From Halicephalobus mephisto (taxonomy: Eukaryota > Nematoda > Chromadorea > Rhabditida > Panagrolaimidae), in contig SWDT01000225.1 in assembly GCA_009193035.1 (NCBI GenBank), forward strand, positions 34,426-98,425: DNA of 64,000 nt, in the 5' to 3' direction. The translations under genes and the position numbers were made by a program. Below, in pieces: positions 62,453 to 64,000 of the stretch. The first letter of the stretch is position 1, and every line of letters begins with the position of its first letter. Under the pieces are notes generated by a model that worked only from the letters and a program-made list of their open reading frames with translations, was not told the origin of the DNA and did not search any database.

Positions 62453-63412
62453 ATGGCAGATCAAGCCAACTCCAGAGCGACTGAAATCTCTCAACCGGAG
62501 AGAGAAACTGATAGAGTCTTAAGAAAGCGTGTTCGTGACGTGAAGTTAACCCCACTCACAGGAGAAAAGCCGAAGAAACAGCCAAGAGGTAGACCCAAGA
62601 AGACTGTTGACACGTCTCAGCCACGGATTCAAGCCCAATCATCTCAGAATCCGGGCGTTGAAGGACAACCACTAGATCATCGGTCCACACGTTCATCATT
62701 GTCTTCAAGTCAACTCCAAGTGGCACCTTTGAATCAGCACACTCCCGTTCGACGTCAAGAATCCCAAATCCGGCCTCTAATTCAAGTAACTCCCGAACAG
62801 GTCGGTTTATTTGAGAGAGTTATAAGCCCCATCCGTAACTTCGTTAACTCACTATCCCCAAACTCATCCCTCACGGCAAATTTAACACCCAGACCCGTGA
62901 TAGTGTTAATTGGAAGAGGCGAAACAGAACGTCCACGTGAAACATCCAATCTACGAATAATGGATCCTACACCTATGGAGATGACCCAAGTACCACTGCA
63001 AGTTCCAACTGGCAGCACAAATAGTCCGTCTACTGACACACCAACGCATACGACAAATTTGGCATCTCTACAACCACTAGGGAAAGAAACAGCAGTCAAG
63101 TTGCAGTTAATCGACAAGATTCCGACATTCGCAGGGCTTCCATCAGAAGATTATCAAGAATGGATTCAACGCTTAGCTGCAGTTCTGAAGGCAGCAGACA
63201 TCCCGAAACCAATAGCGCTGAAGATCATTCCCGCTAGACTGTTTGGAAGAGCAGCGGAGTGCTACAACTCGATATCAAAACGAGTCAAACAAGATGGAAT
63301 CTGGCGAGATAAAAACTACAAAGAAGTCATTGAAGATTTAGGAAAGGCACTGCGACCCGCAGGCCTTCGACTTGCCGCTGTTATAATCGCAAAAAGAAAG
63401 ATCGACCATTAA
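62453..63412 (+). CDS. Retroelement gag-like protein
   Basis: The 319-codon frame starts at an ATG in a good context (TCAAACATGGCAG). The basic N-terminal part contains PRGRPKK, an AT-hook-like motif. A long Ser/Pro/Gln/Thr-rich stretch follows, then a capsid-like segment from about residue 220, KIPTFAGLPSEDYQEWIQRL, ending AAECYNSISKRVKQDGIW. That segment fits gag of Ty3/gypsy elements, which assembles particles. No zinc knuckle is seen. The last 20 or so codons (from about AGLRLAAV) run past a deletion junction in a frame different from the integrase remnant, so the natural gag end is lost. Confidence 0.75.
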   Translation: MADQANSRATEISQPERETDRVLRKRVRDVKLTPLTGEKPKKQPRGRPKKTVDTSQPRIQAQSSQNPGVEGQPLDHRSTRSSLSSSQLQVAPLNQHTPVRRQESQIRPLIQVTPEQVGLFERVISPIRNFVNSLSPNSSLTANLTPRPVIVLIGRGETERPRETSNLRIMDPTPMEMTQVPLQVPTGSTNSPSTDTPTHTTNLASLQPLGKETAVKLQLIDKIPTFAGLPSEDYQEWIQRLAAVLKAADIPKPIALKIIPARLFGRAAECYNSISKRVKQDGIWRDKNYKEVIEDLGKALRPAGLRLAAVIIAKRKIDH

Positions 63413-63948
63413 TTCCATATAATCTACGACAAAGAATCATCACGGAATTTCACTCGGATTCATTTTCCGGAAGACGTATAGGTCCAGAAAAGATGACGGC
63501 AAAGCTTAAAGAGAGGGCGGGGTGGCCCAACATGATCACCGACATCATCAAAGTCATCAAATCAGCAAATCCACATGAGCATGCAGGAAGAGTTCAGACA
63601 GGTTGGAAAATAGCTAAAGAACTTTCAGCTCAGAACTTAACTCATGCCGCGAAAGAAATAACGACAATACGATCAGCAAGAGATAAGACAACGAAAATCG
63701 GAGATTTAGTCTTATTCCGTAAATATGTGAAGAAGAACAAGCTGGACCACAGATGGTCAGGACCATTTCGAGTAATCGACGTCCAGCAACCAAATGCAGT
63801 CATCACACCGATCGACGACCCGATAAGCACGAAGACTGTAAGAACTGATCGTCTTAAACGATTCAACGAACCAATCACGTTACCATTACGTCCGTTAAGA
63901 AGAAGAAATGAGAAAGAAGATGAAGAAACACAGGACGAAAGTTTTTAA
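63361..63948 (+). pseudogene. Integrase remnant (zinc-binding part joined to GPY/F tail)
   Basis: In the -1 frame relative to gag, residues KDRPLIPYNLRQRIITEFHS and GWPNMITDIIKVIKSA match the integrase zinc-binding region. The second His and both Cys of the HHCC set are replaced (SGRRIG; KSANPHEH). The sequence then passes directly to a C-terminal GPY/F module (KIGDLVLFRKYVKKNKLDHR, WSGPFRVIDVQQPNAV) and ends RRRNEKEDEETQDESF. The D,D-35-E catalytic core is missing. It probably has no integrase activity. Confidence 0.7.
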
Positions 63949-64000
63949 GTGAATACTGTAACCATTGTAACATTTACTCATTTATCCTTTATTGTAGTCA
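63949..64000 (+). other. Tail of the LTR element, cut by the window end
   Basis: Fifty-two bases after the last stop codon; no polypurine tract or LTR start is visible yet. Confidence 0.4.

Larger units (their letters stand above)
60926..64000 (+). mobile_element. Internally deleted Ty3/gypsy-like LTR retroelement (left part)
   Basis: The element has a 5' LTR, primer-binding site, long leader, gag frame and an integrase remnant, then leaves the window. Protease, reverse transcriptase, RNase H and the integrase catalytic core are all absent, so it cannot be autonomous. It is less AT-rich than the surrounding DNA, as expected for a recent arrival. The 3' LTR and target duplication must lie right of position 64000. 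Confidence 0.85.

Overview
The window looks like nuclear DNA of a rhabditid-type nematode. Short, well-formed exons (GT-AG introns, acceptors of the TTTTCAG type) sit in extremely AT-rich introns and spacers full of A-tracts and T-tracts. The motifs TACAGTAATCC/TACTGTAG and GGTCTCG...CGAGACC recur throughout, as they do in Caenorhabditis and relatives. Most first coding exons begin only 0-60 bases after an acceptor-like AG, as expected for spliced-leader trans-splicing. Two copies of a sequence one mismatch from nematode SL1 occur near 60.6 and 60.8 kb. I cannot name the species.

Layout. 1-12.6 kb: no confident gene; tandem-repeat arrays, some GC-rich islands and a 526-bp foldback element with an 8-bp target duplication. 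12.6-13.6 kb (+): a four-transmembrane protein with a PPPY tail, convergent with a fatty-acid-binding protein gene (13.9-15.8 kb, -). 16.8-17.9 kb: a small inverted-repeat element, a tRNA-like stretch and a decayed C-type lectin. 20.8-25.3 kb (+): a complete 500-aa LAT-family amino acid transporter whose heavy-chain cysteine position is Asn. 25.5-29.2 kb (-): a DOMON + cytochrome b561 (FRRS1-like) reductase, with a short TGA-interrupted reading frame in its first intron. 30.2-47.8 kb (-): a large gene for two doublecortin domains, two IQ motifs and about five PLAT domains (1322 aa in my nine-exon model). 53.4-54.2 kb (-): an unrecognised protein with an extreme Asp/Glu tail, head-to-head with an MSP-like exon candidate. 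55.6-57.3 kb (-): a small secreted four-cysteine protein, 115 bp head-to-head with a FoxF-type forkhead gene (57.4-60.4 kb, +). 60.9-64.0 kb: the 5' LTR, gag and a scrambled integrase remnant of an internally deleted Ty3/gypsy-like retroelement that runs off the window.

The genes do not form an obvious pathway or operon; they are a typical mixed euchromatic neighbourhood. The items most worth follow-up are the doublecortin-IQ-PLAT protein, the LAT transporter without the heavy-chain cysteine, the SL1-like duplicated segment beside the LTR element, the foldback element, and several hairpin-forming repeat families shared between distant introns and spacers. All exon models were built by eye from splice signals and frame continuity; none has been tested against transcripts.
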